Shown here: positions 10,483 to 20,556 of the stretch, one piece after another
Layout: each line of letters opens with the position of its first letter
Position numbering within the stretch: position 1 is the first letter of the stretch
Origin: Chitinophaga sedimenti
GTDB lineage: Bacteria; Bacteroidota; Bacteroidia; Chitinophagales; Chitinophagaceae
Reading direction: 5' to 3'
NCBI RefSeq assembly: GCF_023156195.1
Contig: NZ_JAKUKA010000001.1
Span: forward strand, 4,402,001-4,466,000
DNA: 64,000 nt
Program-made: the position numbers and the translations under genes
Notes under the pieces: generated by a model
Told to the model about the DNA's origin: nothing
Databases searched by the model: none
The model's input: the letters and a program-made list of their open reading frames with translations, nothing else

Positions 10483-11778
10483 ATTTGCTCAGACGATTTT
10501 TTATTAAAAACAAGATCTCTGAAAATCCACAGCATAACTATAAAATACAAAAAGTAGTTGATCGCGTATGCGTAGGTAACTCCTACTAAGCCAAGGTAAT
10601 TAATCAGGACAACTGATAACAAAATGTAGCTTAAGGTGAAAATAACCTCCGTTACAATATAGTATACGGTCATTGCCTTCGCAACCATCTGAAAAGCGAG
10701 CAGCCAGGATATGACCTTGAAAACATCTCCGACACATTGCCCTAGAAACAGATCAGCGGCACTTGAAAAATCTTTCGTGAAAAGAATCCGAATGATCAAG
10801 TAACGGAAAAAATAAATGAGAATGGAAGCTATAATCGCTATGGGTGCCACTATCTTATATACCTTCCCAATCTCCTGCCTCAAATCCCCGCCACTTTTTA
10901 ATTCCGATAATTTTGGAAGATAGTAGGTCGTCAGTGTTGTCGTTACAAACATCAGGTAAATAGTTGATATCCTACTTACCGACTCCCATATCCCCGCGCC
11001 AGTCAGCGACAGATTATTGATAATATATCCCCTGATGTACATCTGACCAATAGGTACAGTAGCAGTGGTCACCAGGGCCATCAAAACAAATTTCCCCAAG
11101 TCCCTAACGTGCTGAACATCGATGCTCTTTATTAAATTTGCACGGCGCATCCATGTTTCATTCCTGAAGCATAAAACGGACACGAAGAAAACGATCGACT
11201 GGTTTACTACTATTGCCACTAAGGCTCCGCCTATACGGTTAAAATAAATAAATAAAAACGAAAGAAGCAGGCTAATTAAACTAGTCAGAATATTGACAAA
11301 ATTGTATTTTTAAATGCCTTATGACCATTAACCACTGCAATCAGGAAACTATTGAGCCCGTAGAACACAACCGTTAGCCCAAAGAGTATAAATACATATT
11401 GATATTCAGGCGTCATCAATATCTTCATCGATAACCAACCAGAAAACAAACAGAGCAACACACCAACTAATATCCCGGAGATAACCGTGAGTTTGAAAGC
11501 CGTACTCAAAAAAGAAGACAATCTATCTGGTGCATTAAGGTTATATTCAGATGTGTACTTTACAACACCTGTCCCTAACGCTCCCCCGCCAAAACAAGTA
11601 CAATCGTTACAAAACTTGTAAGTTGACCAATTAACCCAAGCCCTCCCGGTCCTAAATATATTGCGATGATCTTACTCATTACGAACGCCGTTGCTACTCT
11701 CACCAGCGTAGCTATCCCGGAGTATAATGAAGATTGGACAAGTTCAGACCTGAATATTTGTTTTATTCTGTCGTACAC
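10479..11778 (-). CDS. Polysaccharide flippase, Wzx/MATE-like (two frameshifts)
   Basis: A membrane protein of about 433 residues with the N-terminus of PST-family translocases (SLYSGIATLVRVATAFVMSK, then IYLGPGGLGLIGQLTSF). About twelve hydrophobic segments continue to the C-terminus. It moves lipid-linked repeat units across the inner membrane for Wzy polymerisation. Breaks are in the G5 run (coding sense) near 11581-11585, where G6 gives LAGGALGTGVVKYTSEYN, and in the A5 run near 11309-11313, where A6 gives GHKAFKKYNFVNILTSL. The start is GTG at 11778, just after the aminotransferase stop. The stop overlaps the next gene. Confidence 0.85.
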
Positions 11779-11781
11779 CTG

Positions 11782-12915
11782 CTAATTTGCTTTATATGAA
11801 TTCACCACGGCTATCACCCTATCGACCTCTTCGTTCGGCATAATCGGACTTATAGGCAAGCTTATTACTTCGCGATGAATTACTTCGCATACCGGTAAAA
11901 TCAAAGTTTTTAATTCCATATACGCCTCTTGAAGATGCGGAGGCAATGGGTAATGAATTACAGTCTGAATTCCGTTATCTGATAAATATTTTTGCAGATG
12001 GTCTCTGTCTTTTACCCGGATGACGAACAAGTGCCAAACATGTGACAACTCCGACGTAACTTCAGGTAATACAATTTCAGAATTTACGATTTCTCTGCGA
12101 TACCGCTGTGCAATTACTCTCCGGTGTGCATTGCCCTCATCAAGATCTTTTAATTTGACACTTAAAAATGCCGCTTGTAATTCATCGAGGCGACTATTAA
12201 CACCCTTATAAATGTTGTAATATTTTTTATTTGATCCATAGTTCCCCAAGGCTCTTATACACGCCGCCAGGTTGTCGTTATTTGTGGTAACAGCACCTCC
12301 GTCTCCCAGCGCACCCAAATTTTTACCCGGATAAAATGAATGTCCCGCAGCATCGCCCAGATTACCGGATTTCTTACCGGTATTTGGGCAGATCGCACCA
12401 TGAGATTGTGCAGCATCTTCAACAATCAATAAGTTATGCTTCATTGCGATCGCATTAATAGCCTCCATGTCACACAGCTGGCCATAGAGATGCACCGGAA
12501 TGATCGCTTTCGTTCTTTCTGTGATATGCGCTTCGATTAGGGAGGGGTCTATATTATAAGAATCCGGGCTCGGCTCTATCAATACCGGGACCAAATCAAC
12601 TGCCGAAACGGCCAGAACACTTGCAATATAGGTATTTGCCGGCACCAATACTTCATCCCCTGCATTTAACATTCCGAGTTCCTTGTACGCTCGAAATATA
12701 AGAATCAGCGCGTCAAGACCGTTAGCTACGCCAATGCAATGCTTTACGCCGCAATAGTCTGCATATTCTCTCTCAAAATCTTTAGTCCGTTGGCCTTGAA
12801 TGAACCATCCGGCATCTAGTACATCCTGTAATGCAGCTGCAAATGCGGATTCATATCTTTTATTAAGTGCTTGCAGATCTAAAAATTTAACCATGTCTGA
12901 CACTTCGATTTTCAT
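11782..12915 (-). CDS. PLP-dependent sugar aminotransferase, DegT/DnrJ/EryC1/StrS family (FdtB/QdtB-like)
   Basis: An intact protein of 377 residues. It is expected to transaminate a dTDP-3-keto-6-deoxyhexose to the 3-amino sugar, the step after the 3,4-ketoisomerase. The PLP lysine is in SFYPGKNLGALGDGGAV (about residue 198). Other family marks are ANGLDAL, VEDAAQSHGA and GxxSRLDELQAA. The neighbouring ketoisomerases and acyltransferase point to FdtB or QdtB rather than a 4-aminotransferase such as WecE. A second possible start, ATG at 12894, gives MVKFLDL and matches the usual N-terminus of the family better. Confidence 0.9.
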   Translation of the reverse strand: MKIEVSDMVKFLDLQALNKRYESAFAAALQDVLDAGWFIQGQRTKDFEREYADYCGVKHCIGVANGLDALILIFRAYKELGMLNAGDEVLVPANTYIASVLAVSAVDLVPVLIEPSPDSYNIDPSLIEAHITERTKAIIPVHLYGQLCDMEAINAIAMKHNLLIVEDAAQSHGAICPNTGKKSGNLGDAAGHSFYPGKNLGALGDGGAVTTNNDNLAACIRALGNYGSNKKYYNIYKGVNSRLDELQAAFLSVKLKDLDEGNAHRRVIAQRYRREIVNSEIVLPEVTSELSHVWHLFVIRVKDRDHLQKYLSDNGIQTVIHYPLPPHLQEAYMELKTLILPVCEVIHREVISLPISPIMPNEEVDRVIAVVNSYKAN

Positions 12916-12985
12916 ATTATTAACAATTACAGAATTTGTTCGTTTAGAAACAGATTAGATACAGTGGTTTCAGCCCCTATTCAAG

Positions 12986-13558
12986 CTAAGACATCGACTC
13001 GTGGCGTATTAATCCATCAACTCCTTTTTTATATAATACGCCATCATGCGATCGCCATATGTCTTCGCCACAGGCGTTCAGCTTCGTCCCATCGGTGTGT
13101 ATCCATCCGCGATGCCTAGCAGGATTCCCATACACTAAGGCATGTGCAGGAACGGATTTTGTTACTACACTACCAGCGCCGACCATAGAAAATTCTCCGA
13201 TGGTTGTTCCTGCCACTATGGTGGTGTTTGCTCCGATTGATGCGCCTCGACGGACCATAGTAGAGGCAAAAGAAGCGGGGTAAACCTTTGAGCGCGGCAA
13301 CAAATCGTTCGTGAAAGTTACATTGGGACCGATAAAAACGTTATCCTCGATCCTAATACCGTCCCAAACCTGCACGCCCGACTTAATTGTAACATTGTTT
13401 CCAATAACAACATCATTTTCAACGAAGCAGTTAAAGTTAATGTTACAATTCTCACCAATCGTTGCGCCTGCCAATACAACACAAAATTGCCAGATCATGG
13501 TTCCATCGCCGATATTGAGAGATTGCACATCTGCGGTAGGATGTATTTTTATAGCCAT
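12986..13558 (-). CDS. Left-handed beta-helix acyltransferase (FdtC/QdtC-like sugar N-acetyltransferase)
   Basis: An intact protein of 190 residues built of hexapeptide repeats (for example ATIGENCNINFNCFVENDVVIGNNVTI and following). It carries the WbbJ-type loop FTNDLLPRSKVYPASF and the end motif GNPARHRGWI. dTDP-3-amino-3,6-dideoxyhexose N-acetyltransferases have this size and these loops. It sits directly between the aminotransferase and the ketoisomerases, so it most likely acetylates the 3-amino group with acetyl-CoA. Another acyl donor cannot be excluded. Confidence 0.85.
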   Translation of the reverse strand: MAIKIHPTADVQSLNIGDGTMIWQFCVVLAGATIGENCNINFNCFVENDVVIGNNVTIKSGVQVWDGIRIEDNVFIGPNVTFTNDLLPRSKVYPASFASTMVRRGASIGANTTIVAGTTIGEFSMVGAGSVVTKSVPAHALVYGNPARHRGWIHTDGTKLNACGEDIWRSHDGVLYKKGVDGLIRHESMS

Positions 13559-13570
13559 TTGTAATTTATG

Positions 13571-13990
13571 TTAAGCGCCTCGGTAAGTTTTAAATTCATC
13601 ATAATCGCGGATATAGTCTGCTTCCTCATAAAGCTCTGAAGCCAACGCCAAACACACCGCCCCACTTGAGAAATTATGTATTTCACGCCATATTCCCTGC
13701 TTTATATGTAAAGCATAGTTAGGCCGGTTCAGAGCAATTGTTTTACGGGTAACCCCATCATCAATTAAAACATCAAAGCTTCCGCTAGCTGCAATTACGA
13801 ATGTCTCCAGGTTACGGTGTGCGTGTCCGGCCCTACTTTCTCCACCAGGAACATCATACAGATAATATACCCGCTTTATCTGGAAGGGGATGTGAAATTC
13901 GTTTTCCACAACAGTTATATTACCCGCCCTGTTTCGAATTTTGGCAAGCTCCACTATTCCGCATTCAAACACGTTGTATTTCTCATGCAT
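13571..13990 (-). CDS. dTDP-4-keto-6-deoxyglucose 3,4-ketoisomerase, FdtA/QdtA type (copy 1)
   Basis: A cupin of 139 residues. It would convert dTDP-4-keto-6-deoxyglucose to the 3-keto isomer. The active-site segment PGGESRAGHAHRNLETF has both histidines expected of the family (about residues 56 and 58). ASGSFDVLIDDG and the C-terminal EADYIRDYDEF follow. ATG at 13990 is chosen over a GTG 30 bases upstream because it gives an 8-base overlap with the preceding gene instead of 38. A paralogue lies immediately upstream. FdtA and QdtA differ in the C4 configuration produced, and this cannot be decided here. Confidence 0.88.
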   Translation of the reverse strand: MHEKYNVFECGIVELAKIRNRAGNITVVENEFHIPFQIKRVYYLYDVPGGESRAGHAHRNLETFVIAASGSFDVLIDDGVTRKTIALNRPNYALHIKQGIWREIHNFSSGAVCLALASELYEEADYIRDYDEFKTYRGA

Positions 13991-14390
13991 TTTTGTAATG
14001 TTTGAAAGATTCGTAGTCACGAATATAGTCGTCTTCGCTGAACGCAGTATTGCTCAGTACCATCGCAACGGAATTAGTTGAAAAATTTTCCATATGACGC
14101 CATAAGCCGTTAGGAATATAAAGCCCGTAGTAAGATCTATTAAGTGTCACTTTTTGTTTGGACCTTCCATCATCTACAATCACGTCAAAGCTTCCGCTTA
14201 ATGCGATGATAAGTTCCTGCTGCATTTTAAATGCATGCCCTCCCCGGATCTCGCCGCCAGGCACGTCATAAATCCAATACACGCGATTGATCGCGAAGGG
14301 GAAATGCCTTTCGTTTTCTGCGAAAGATAAATTGCCGCGCAGATCCAGATGCTTGGGTAATTCGAGTATTTGAATATTGTTTATCTCCAC
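13983..14390 (-). CDS. Sugar 3,4-ketoisomerase-like cupin (FdtA/QdtA family, copy 2, altered active-site motif)
   Basis: A 135-residue paralogue of the next gene, sharing VPGGE-R-GHA, SGSFDV--DDG and DDYIRDYESF. In the active-site segment the second histidine is phenylalanine (GHAFKMQQEL, about residue 54), whereas copy 1 has HAHR. The first histidine is kept. In characterised FdtA both histidines lie in the active site, so this copy may have altered activity, form a hetero-oligomer or act on another sugar. The start is GTG at 14390. The two genes overlap by 8 bases. Confidence 0.85.
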   Translation of the reverse strand: MEINNIQILELPKHLDLRGNLSFAENERHFPFAINRVYWIYDVPGGEIRGGHAFKMQQELIIALSGSFDVIVDDGRSKQKVTLNRSYYGLYIPNGLWRHMENFSTNSVAMVLSNTAFSEDDYIRDYESFKHYKNA

Positions 14391-14402
14391 AATTTATCTT
14401 TT

Positions 14403-15686
14403 TTACAACCTAGCATCTACCAAGTTTCTATCCAGGAATGCTTTTGTATCGAATACAATTGCCTTTTCTCCAAACTTCATTATAGCATAATCAAGGTTGC
14501 GAAACTCCTCATGGGACACAGCCAGTATTATCGCATCGTATTTATGTTCGATATCTGATATCATTTGAATACCATATTCTTCATGCACTTCATCAATATC
14601 TGCATGAGGATCATATACATCAACATGAAGGCCAAATTGTATTAACTCTCTATAAATGTCAACCACGCGTGAGTTTCTGATATCTGGACAGTTTTCTTTA
14701 AATGTTACACCCAGTATCAACGCCCGGGCGCCATCTATCTTATGCCCCTTTTTAATCATTAGCTTAACAAGCTTGTTGGCGACAAACATTCCCATGTTGT
14801 CATTAACACGCCTTCCAGACAATATAACCTGAGGATGATAGCCAAGTGACTCTGCCTTATGGGCTAAATAATACGGATCTACGCCAATGCAATGGCCACC
14901 TACAAGCCCGGGCTTAAATTTTAAAAAATTCCATTTGGTAGCTGCGGCCTCTATTACGTCGTTAGTATCTATATTCATCCGATCAAAGATCAGCGCCAAC
15001 TCGTTCACGAAACTTATGTTAACATCCCTTTGCGCATTTTCGATCGCTTTAGATGCCTCGGCCACCTTTATACTTGGCGCTTTATGTGTGCCTGCAACGA
15101 TGATGCTGCCGTAAATCCTGTCAACGAGATCAGCAATTGCCGGTGTTGAGCCCGAAGTGACCTTCCGAATTTTTGTAAGCGTATTAACTTTATCACCCGG
15201 GTTGATCCGTTCCGGAGAATAACCACAGAAAAAATCTACATTAAATTTCAAACCGGAGCTCTTTTCAAGTACAGGTACACAATCTTCTTCCGTACAACCT
15301 GGATATACAGTTGATTCATAAATGACCAAATCTCCTTCCTTAAGTATTTTACCCAACATCTCCGAAGCTCGAAGAAGAGGTTGCAAATCAGGGGCTTTAA
15401 ATTGGTCTATAGGAGTAGGAACTGTTACAATAAATACATTATATGCGCTAAGTTCTGATATGTCATTAGAAAATCTTAACCGCCCATCGGATGTCCCATT
15501 CATAGCACATCGCAACTGTTCGATGTCAGCTTCTCTGGTATGATCTATCCCATCGGCGAGTTCAGATACTCGTGAGGAATTGATGTCGAACCCCAGCACG
15601 TCAAATTTCTTTGCAAATTCAATTGCCAGCGGCAAGCCTACATAGCCAAGTCCTATTACTGCTATTTTCAATTGAGCGCCCGTCAT
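14403..15686 (-). CDS. UDP-sugar 6-dehydrogenase (TviB/WbpO type)
   Basis: An intact protein of 427 residues. It oxidises C6 of a UDP-N-acetylhexosamine to the uronic acid with NAD. The NAD-binding loop GLGYVGLPLAIEFAKKFDV is at residues 11-29. The segment KWNFLKFKPGLVGGHCIGVD contains the catalytic cysteine, and the C-terminal domain has GVTFKENCPDIRNSRVVD. This pattern is that of TviB/WbpO (UDP-GlcNAc or UDP-GalNAc), while WecB nearby would allow UDP-ManNAc as substrate; both remain possible. It starts 10 bases after the restored end of the chain-length regulator. Confidence 0.92.
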   Translation of the reverse strand: MTGAQLKIAVIGLGYVGLPLAIEFAKKFDVLGFDINSSRVSELADGIDHTREADIEQLRCAMNGTSDGRLRFSNDISELSAYNVFIVTVPTPIDQFKAPDLQPLLRASEMLGKILKEGDLVIYESTVYPGCTEEDCVPVLEKSSGLKFNVDFFCGYSPERINPGDKVNTLTKIRKVTSGSTPAIADLVDRIYGSIIVAGTHKAPSIKVAEASKAIENAQRDVNISFVNELALIFDRMNIDTNDVIEAAATKWNFLKFKPGLVGGHCIGVDPYYLAHKAESLGYHPQVILSGRRVNDNMGMFVANKLVKLMIKKGHKIDGARALILGVTFKENCPDIRNSRVVDIYRELIQFGLHVDVYDPHADIDEVHEEYGIQMISDIEHKYDAIILAVSHEEFRNLDYAIMKFGEKAIVFDTKAFLDRNLVDARL

Positions 15687-15695
15687 AGTTTTTAA

Positions 15696-16767
15696 TTATA
15701 TCATTAGTTGCCTGTAAAACCTTCTGATTGCTAAAGCAATCAGCACTAAAAACCCGCTAACATGCCTCCTGTGATTATACCTTTAACCTTGCCAAGCCGA
15801 ATTTTTTTAAGCGGGAACACCGGAGTATCTATGATCTGAATAATTGGAGTTTCCTGAGCCATTGTCAATTTACTAAACTCAAGATTTTTAATTACCTCAG
15901 CGTACATTGTTTGCACTACCATTTTATCTCTTGTTTCCATCTCTAATGGAACTCTGGCCAAACTCCTGGCTGGATTTAAGTTTAAGTCTTGGGCTGCAGC
16001 GGTAGCATATGTTTTCCTGTTTAACAGCCTTTCCAGTGAATCTGCCTTAGTCTGTAAAACGTCGACATTCGCTTTGGAGCGCTGGGTTTTAGTTTTTGTA
16101 TAAAAAGCGGTAGCAACATCTACCAAACGCTCGCAAAACAATTTTGCGAAGTAGGGATCTGCCGAAGTAACACTTACAGCAATAAAACTCAGTTTTTATC
16201 CGGCTTTCCGACATTCAGTTCGGTTTTAACCAATCGATCATAAATGAGGAGCATTATGCTGTCCTGATAAAACGTAAAAGAAGAACGCGCTACGTCAGGA
16301 TTGTACGAAATCGTTGATAGTTCTCGTGAATCTTTCCATTGATCCCGAAAACCATTAGCAGTTAAGTAATAGTCAGCCAAACTTTGCTCCTTTCCTTTGA
16401 TGTTTACTTTTGAAAGCAGCGCCTCTTCCACAATTAGTCTTGATTTTAAAAACGCAAGAATGTTATCTCCGGAGAATACACCACTACTCGCACCGCCTCC
16501 TAAATCAAAGCCCATTTGACTTGCAAGCCCCATAATATTTCCAAGGCCGGGACCTTTACTGTCTTCGAGCACAAATGTAAGTTCAGCGGCATATTTCGTG
16601 GGTTTAAGTATGGAATAGGACAAGCCGACTAAAGCTCCAACCAAACCGCCGATAAGGATAATTATCCAGTTACGCAAAAAATACCGGTACCAATCGATTA
16701 ACATTTGAAATACGACTTTTACCGGAATTTCATTGCTATAAGGGGCCTTTTCCTGCAATTGCTCCAT
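15696..16767 (-). CDS. Polysaccharide chain-length regulator, Wzz/GumC type (two frameshifts)
   Basis: A protein of about 357 residues. It has an N-terminal membrane helix (WIIILIGGLVGALVGLSYSI) followed by the Wzz motif KPTKYAAELTFVLED. A long helical periplasmic part comes next, then a proline-rich segment before the second membrane helix (TPVFPLKKIRLGKVKG). It controls polymer length and couples Wzy to the export channel. Frameshifts lie in the A5 run near 16193-16197 (A6 gives DKKLSFIAVSVTSADPYF) and the T5 run (coding sense) near 15748-15752. The latter restores the second helix (LVLIALAIRRFYRQLMI). No tyrosine-kinase domain is attached. Confidence 0.87.
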
Positions 16768-16778
16768 AATGTTTGAGC

Positions 16779-19234
16779 TTATTTTATCTTATCAAGAATT
16801 GTAACGATGATCAAGGCAAATGACGCTATTCCAGTGGTTAGTCCAACAACTTCAGCCCCAGTCAAGCCCTTGCCTTCCTTCTTTGTCGGCACATAAATTT
16901 CGGCGCCAGGCTTAACTTTGGGATAACTATTAAAAACAACACCCGTTTCGTACTTTTCACTTCTCCATTTGCGTAAACGACGTAACTTTTACGCCTAAGG
17001 CCCGAGCTTGTGAAACCACCCGCACCACGAACATAGTCTCTGAACGTGTAGTTCTTATCAAAGCGAACTTTCTTCGGAAAATATACTTCGCCAAACATTT
17101 GCACTGTCTGCATACGTTTCGGGATGCGTATCACATCACCCTCTTCTAAAAGCAGATCATATTTCGATCCGGGATTCTCCAAAACTCTTTCTAACTGTAT
17201 GCCTAAAAGCTGCTCCTTTTTGGAAATCGTATTTTGAACTTTTGATATCGCGGTGGTATCCTTCAGCGAACTATAAAATAAGTCAAGTTTACTACTCAAT
17301 AAAGCACTATCACCTTCGTTCAAAAAGGTTTTTCTCAGTAATACGGCACCTTCCGCGTAGGCCTCTTGCCGCAGCCCGCCTGCCCGTTTCAACAGGTCAG
17401 AGATCCGTTCAGCCCTTGAATTGATCGTATACCAGCCAGGGTATAGCACCTCTCCATCCAAATACACATTTCCCTGCTCATTATATATCGGTGATCTTCT
17501 AATCGTAACCTCATCAAACGGTTGTAATACAAAACCTGCGTTCTCAGATCGCAGGTCCGGCGTAATATCGAACTGTCTGATAATTGCCAACGTCGTATCC
17601 GTCCCGTTGTATGTTACGTTCCGCAGCCTACGCGATATTTCCACGTGCTGCAATGAAGCCGCATCTCTTAATCCGCCGGCCAATAAAATCAAGTCTTCCA
17701 GGTGCATACTATCTGCATAAGCAAAATATCCACCTTTGTTCACCTCACCGGAAATCTTCACCTGGTACGACTCTTTTAAATCCGCCTTGTTGAAGATAAA
17801 CACGCTATCCTCCCGCTGCAGCACCTGTGATTGTGGCCCGCTCAGCACCTTCTCCACATCAAATGCCACATAAGCGGGCGAACGATCGGCCTGCAAACGC
17901 CGGATCAACCCCCGATTAAGCGCCGCCTCTTCACGTACCCCGTCCGCTTTTTTAATCAGGTCTGCCAGCGTCATGCCCTGCGTGAGAGCATAGTCTCCAG
18001 GATGAAAAACCGCACCAGAGATAGTAACCCGGTTCGTATAGGTATTCAAGATAGAATCCACATAAAAACGGTCACCGGATTTCAAAGAGAAGCTCCCAAT
18101 CTGGGACGAAGGTACGGTCAATACCTCGCGTTCCTTTTTATTAATGCGTTGTACATTTATGTTATCGCGGTAAGCCAGATCAGTATAACCACCCGCAAAA
18201 TCCAGGATCGTCTGCAACGTTTCGCCTTCTTTGGCTTCAAAAATAGCCGGGCGCTTTACCTGTCCGGCTAACTCCACGCGGGTAGTATAGGGGTTTACGC
18301 GTACAATGTCCTGGTCGCGCAATACCACATTATTAGTTAGGTCGCCTTTAGACAAAAAGTCGTAAAGATCAAAAGTGGCGATCAGCTTACCGTTACGGAT
18401 TACCCGGATGTTACGGAACGAACCATTTTCAGTGGGGCCACCCGAAACATACAGCGCATTCGCCACCGTGGCCAGCGAAGGCAAGGTATAAGTAGCCGGC
18501 GCCATCACCTCACCGATCAGCAATACTTTAATAGAACGGATATTACCCAGGGATATGCTTACAAAGGTATTACCCGATCGGATACCGCCGTAGATAGTGG
18601 CCAGCTGTTTGGTAATGCGTTCTCTCGCTTCGTCCATCGACAGGCCATTTACGAATACCGGCCCGAGGTTAGGGATTCGGATGTACCCCTCTGGCGTTAC
18701 CTTCAGCCGATGCTGCACTTCCGAGTAGCCATACACATCAATCAGTATTTCATCGCCCGCAGCCAGCTGGTAATTGCCTGGCGTAGCCATACGGAGATTG
18801 GGTTCGAATGAAAGATTTTTATTGGAGAACAATTCTGAACCAAATATGCGGCGACGACGTTGCAATGCTTTTAATTCGTCGTGAGTCATCGGCGTGCTGG
18901 TAGCTTCATCCACTGTACGCGTATCGGAATCTGTGACGGTATTGTCGGATTTTGTAGTAGTTGTCAATTCCTTTTCGAGGTTGAGCGCCACGATCCTTTG
19001 TTTCAGTTTCTGCACCTCAGAGGCAGGAATTCCCTTCTGCTGTGCATACGCATCAATCTGCGAAATGTCCATTTTGTTCCGCTTCATCTCCGCCACAATC
19101 TGCCGCACCTGGTCGTCGCTCAGATTTTCGACTTTCATCTGCTTCATGGCTTCAGACGACATAGTGGATACACGGGCGTTAACACACAGGGTAACAAGCA
19201 CGAACAATTGAAGCAACAAAAGTTTTTTAATCAT
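16779..19234 (-). CDS. Outer-membrane polysaccharide export protein, Wza type with multiple SLBB domains (one frameshift)
   Basis: A protein of about 818 residues that would form the export channel. A signal peptide begins at ATG 19234 (MIKKLLLLQLFVLVTLCVNA); a longer TTG reading lacks a good signal. A polysaccharide-export domain (GNYQLAAGDEILIDVYGYSE) follows. About six SLBB repeats come next, each of the form V-x-G-E/Q/A-V-x-P-x-x-Y (for example LLIGEVMAPATYTL, VELAGQVKRPAIFE, VTISGAVFHPGDYA, VKISGEVNKGGYFA, VYLDGEVLYPGWYT). A base missing near 16947 hides the true end, which reads PGAEIYVPTKKEGKG and then a hydrophobic helix. No lipobox cysteine is seen. It is the first gene of the locus. 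Confidence 0.93.
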
Positions 19235-19273
19235 AAGACGTATAACTTCTCGAATTTTGGAAACACATTTCCG

Positions 19274-19291
19274 CCCCAATTGGGATTGGGG
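19274..19291 (-). promoter_or_regulatory. Perfect inverted repeat in the leader of the polysaccharide operon
   Basis: CCCCAAT, a 4-base loop, then ATTGGGG form a perfect palindrome about 40 bases upstream of the export-gene start. It lies between the candidate -7 element and the ATG. No T-run follows, so it is more likely an operator or an RNA hairpin in the leader than a terminator. Confidence 0.45.
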
Positions 19292-19306
19292 TAGTAAAAA
19301 TGCAGG

Positions 19307-19314
19307 CAAATTTA
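19307..19314 (-). promoter_or_regulatory. Candidate -7 element of polysaccharide operon promoter
   Basis: TAAATTTG on the minus strand fits the Bacteroidota -7 consensus TAnnTTTG and lies 73 bases upstream of the export-gene ATG. I do not find a convincing -33 TTTG at the right distance. Confidence 0.3.
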
Positions 19315-19843
19315 TTAAAAATAGCAGATAAATGTCAGGAGATTGAAAATCAATTCTTCTTCTACACTCAAAACGACCTGAACAAGAAACATGTTATATT
19401 TAATACGATATGTACAGCAAAATAAATGAGCACAATAAACACCTACCGCAGATAAACATTATTACCAGCCCCCAAACGCTTGTTACAACATCTAACATTG
19501 GATAATACTAGTTTCGCTCTAAAACAGCACAAACCCCGCCAATCCTTGTCAAAATCGAAACTCCCCGAACCATCCGCCCCCAATTCCCGTATATTCATAT
19601 AACAAAATCACCACGCATCTGTATAAATCTTAATTCATATCCCAAAATAGTTAAACAACTTAAAGATGCGCCCGCTGCTACAATAGCACATTTGTACTTT
19701 TTAGTTGTCATTTTTACAGTTGATTTCTAGCACTTTAAACGTCTTTTGCACCTTTGTGTGATACAAAAAAAAGCCGTCTGTTTTCTTGGGCCGTAACGCT
19801 TTTTTGTTTAAATTAGTATTGTAACCATTTAAACACTATCTAT

Positions 19844-20344
19844 ATGTCATCCGCTGAATTTAACACCCTATTACTCAGCAATGCTGATTTCCTCAAACCA
19901 TTCGCGATTACCCTCACAAAGGACGCGGAATCAGCCAAAGACCTGTACCAGGAAACCATGTTCCGGGCCATTTCCAACCAGGAAAAATACCACGCCGGAA
20001 CAAACATCAGGGCCTGGCTGTACACCATCATGAGGAACATATTCATCAACAATTACCGGCGAAAGAGTAAACAACACCTCTGCTTCGACAATTCCGGGAA
20101 CGACTTCCTCCTCAACTCGCACCAGGCCATTATCTGCAACCAGGCCGAGTCGGGGCTCCGGGTTAAGGACATCCAACTTGCCGTTCACCAGCTGCCGGTC
20201 ATCTTCAAAAAGCCCTTTTTATTGTTTCTCGACGGGTTTAAGTATTTCGAAATCGCAGATATCCTGCACGAACCCCTCGGAACAATTAAAAGCCGCATCC
20301 ACTTCGCCCGGAAGATGTTGAAAGCGCAGGTGATGCACCACTAA
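19844..20344 (+). CDS. ECF-family RNA polymerase sigma factor
   Basis: An intact protein of 166 residues. Region 2 is seen at residues 9-75 (FLKPFAITLTKDAESAKDL, then NIRAWLYTIMRNIFINNYRR). Region 4 is near the C-terminus (YFEIADILHEPLGTIKSRIH), the helix-turn-helix that binds the -35 element. No anti-sigma gene is adjacent. It is transcribed away from the polysaccharide locus, from the shared upstream region, so a regulatory link is possible but only suggested by position. Confidence 0.93.
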   Translation: MSSAEFNTLLLSNADFLKPFAITLTKDAESAKDLYQETMFRAISNQEKYHAGTNIRAWLYTIMRNIFINNYRRKSKQHLCFDNSGNDFLLNSHQAIICNQAESGLRVKDIQLAVHQLPVIFKKPFLLFLDGFKYFEIADILHEPLGTIKSRIHFARKMLKAQVMHH

Positions 20345-20556
20345 CACCCAAATAAACAAACCACCGTATCTTATCTATTCTTCAAGTACCGTTAATTAAC
20401 CCAGACAACTGTAGATCATTTTTACGTAACACCCGAAAAACAATCGTATTTCTTCATCAAAAACACGTCACTACTGCTGCCAACCAGCAGGAAATGCTTT
20501 TATCAAACAGGAATAAGCGTAACTTAGGCTTTGTTAAACTTAACCCGTAACCGCCT

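Larger units (their letters stand above)
19235..19843. other. Intergenic region between wza-type gene and ECF sigma gene
   Basis: This divergent, gene-free stretch of about 610 bases is AT-rich in most of its length. It should contain the promoters of the polysaccharide operon (minus) and of the sigma-factor gene (plus). Visible items are a palindrome at 19274-19291 and a TAAATTTG element at 19307-19314 on the minus strand. On the plus strand a CACCTTTG element at about 19750 is one mismatch from the Bacteroidota -7 consensus. No reading frame of interest was found. Confidence 0.6.
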
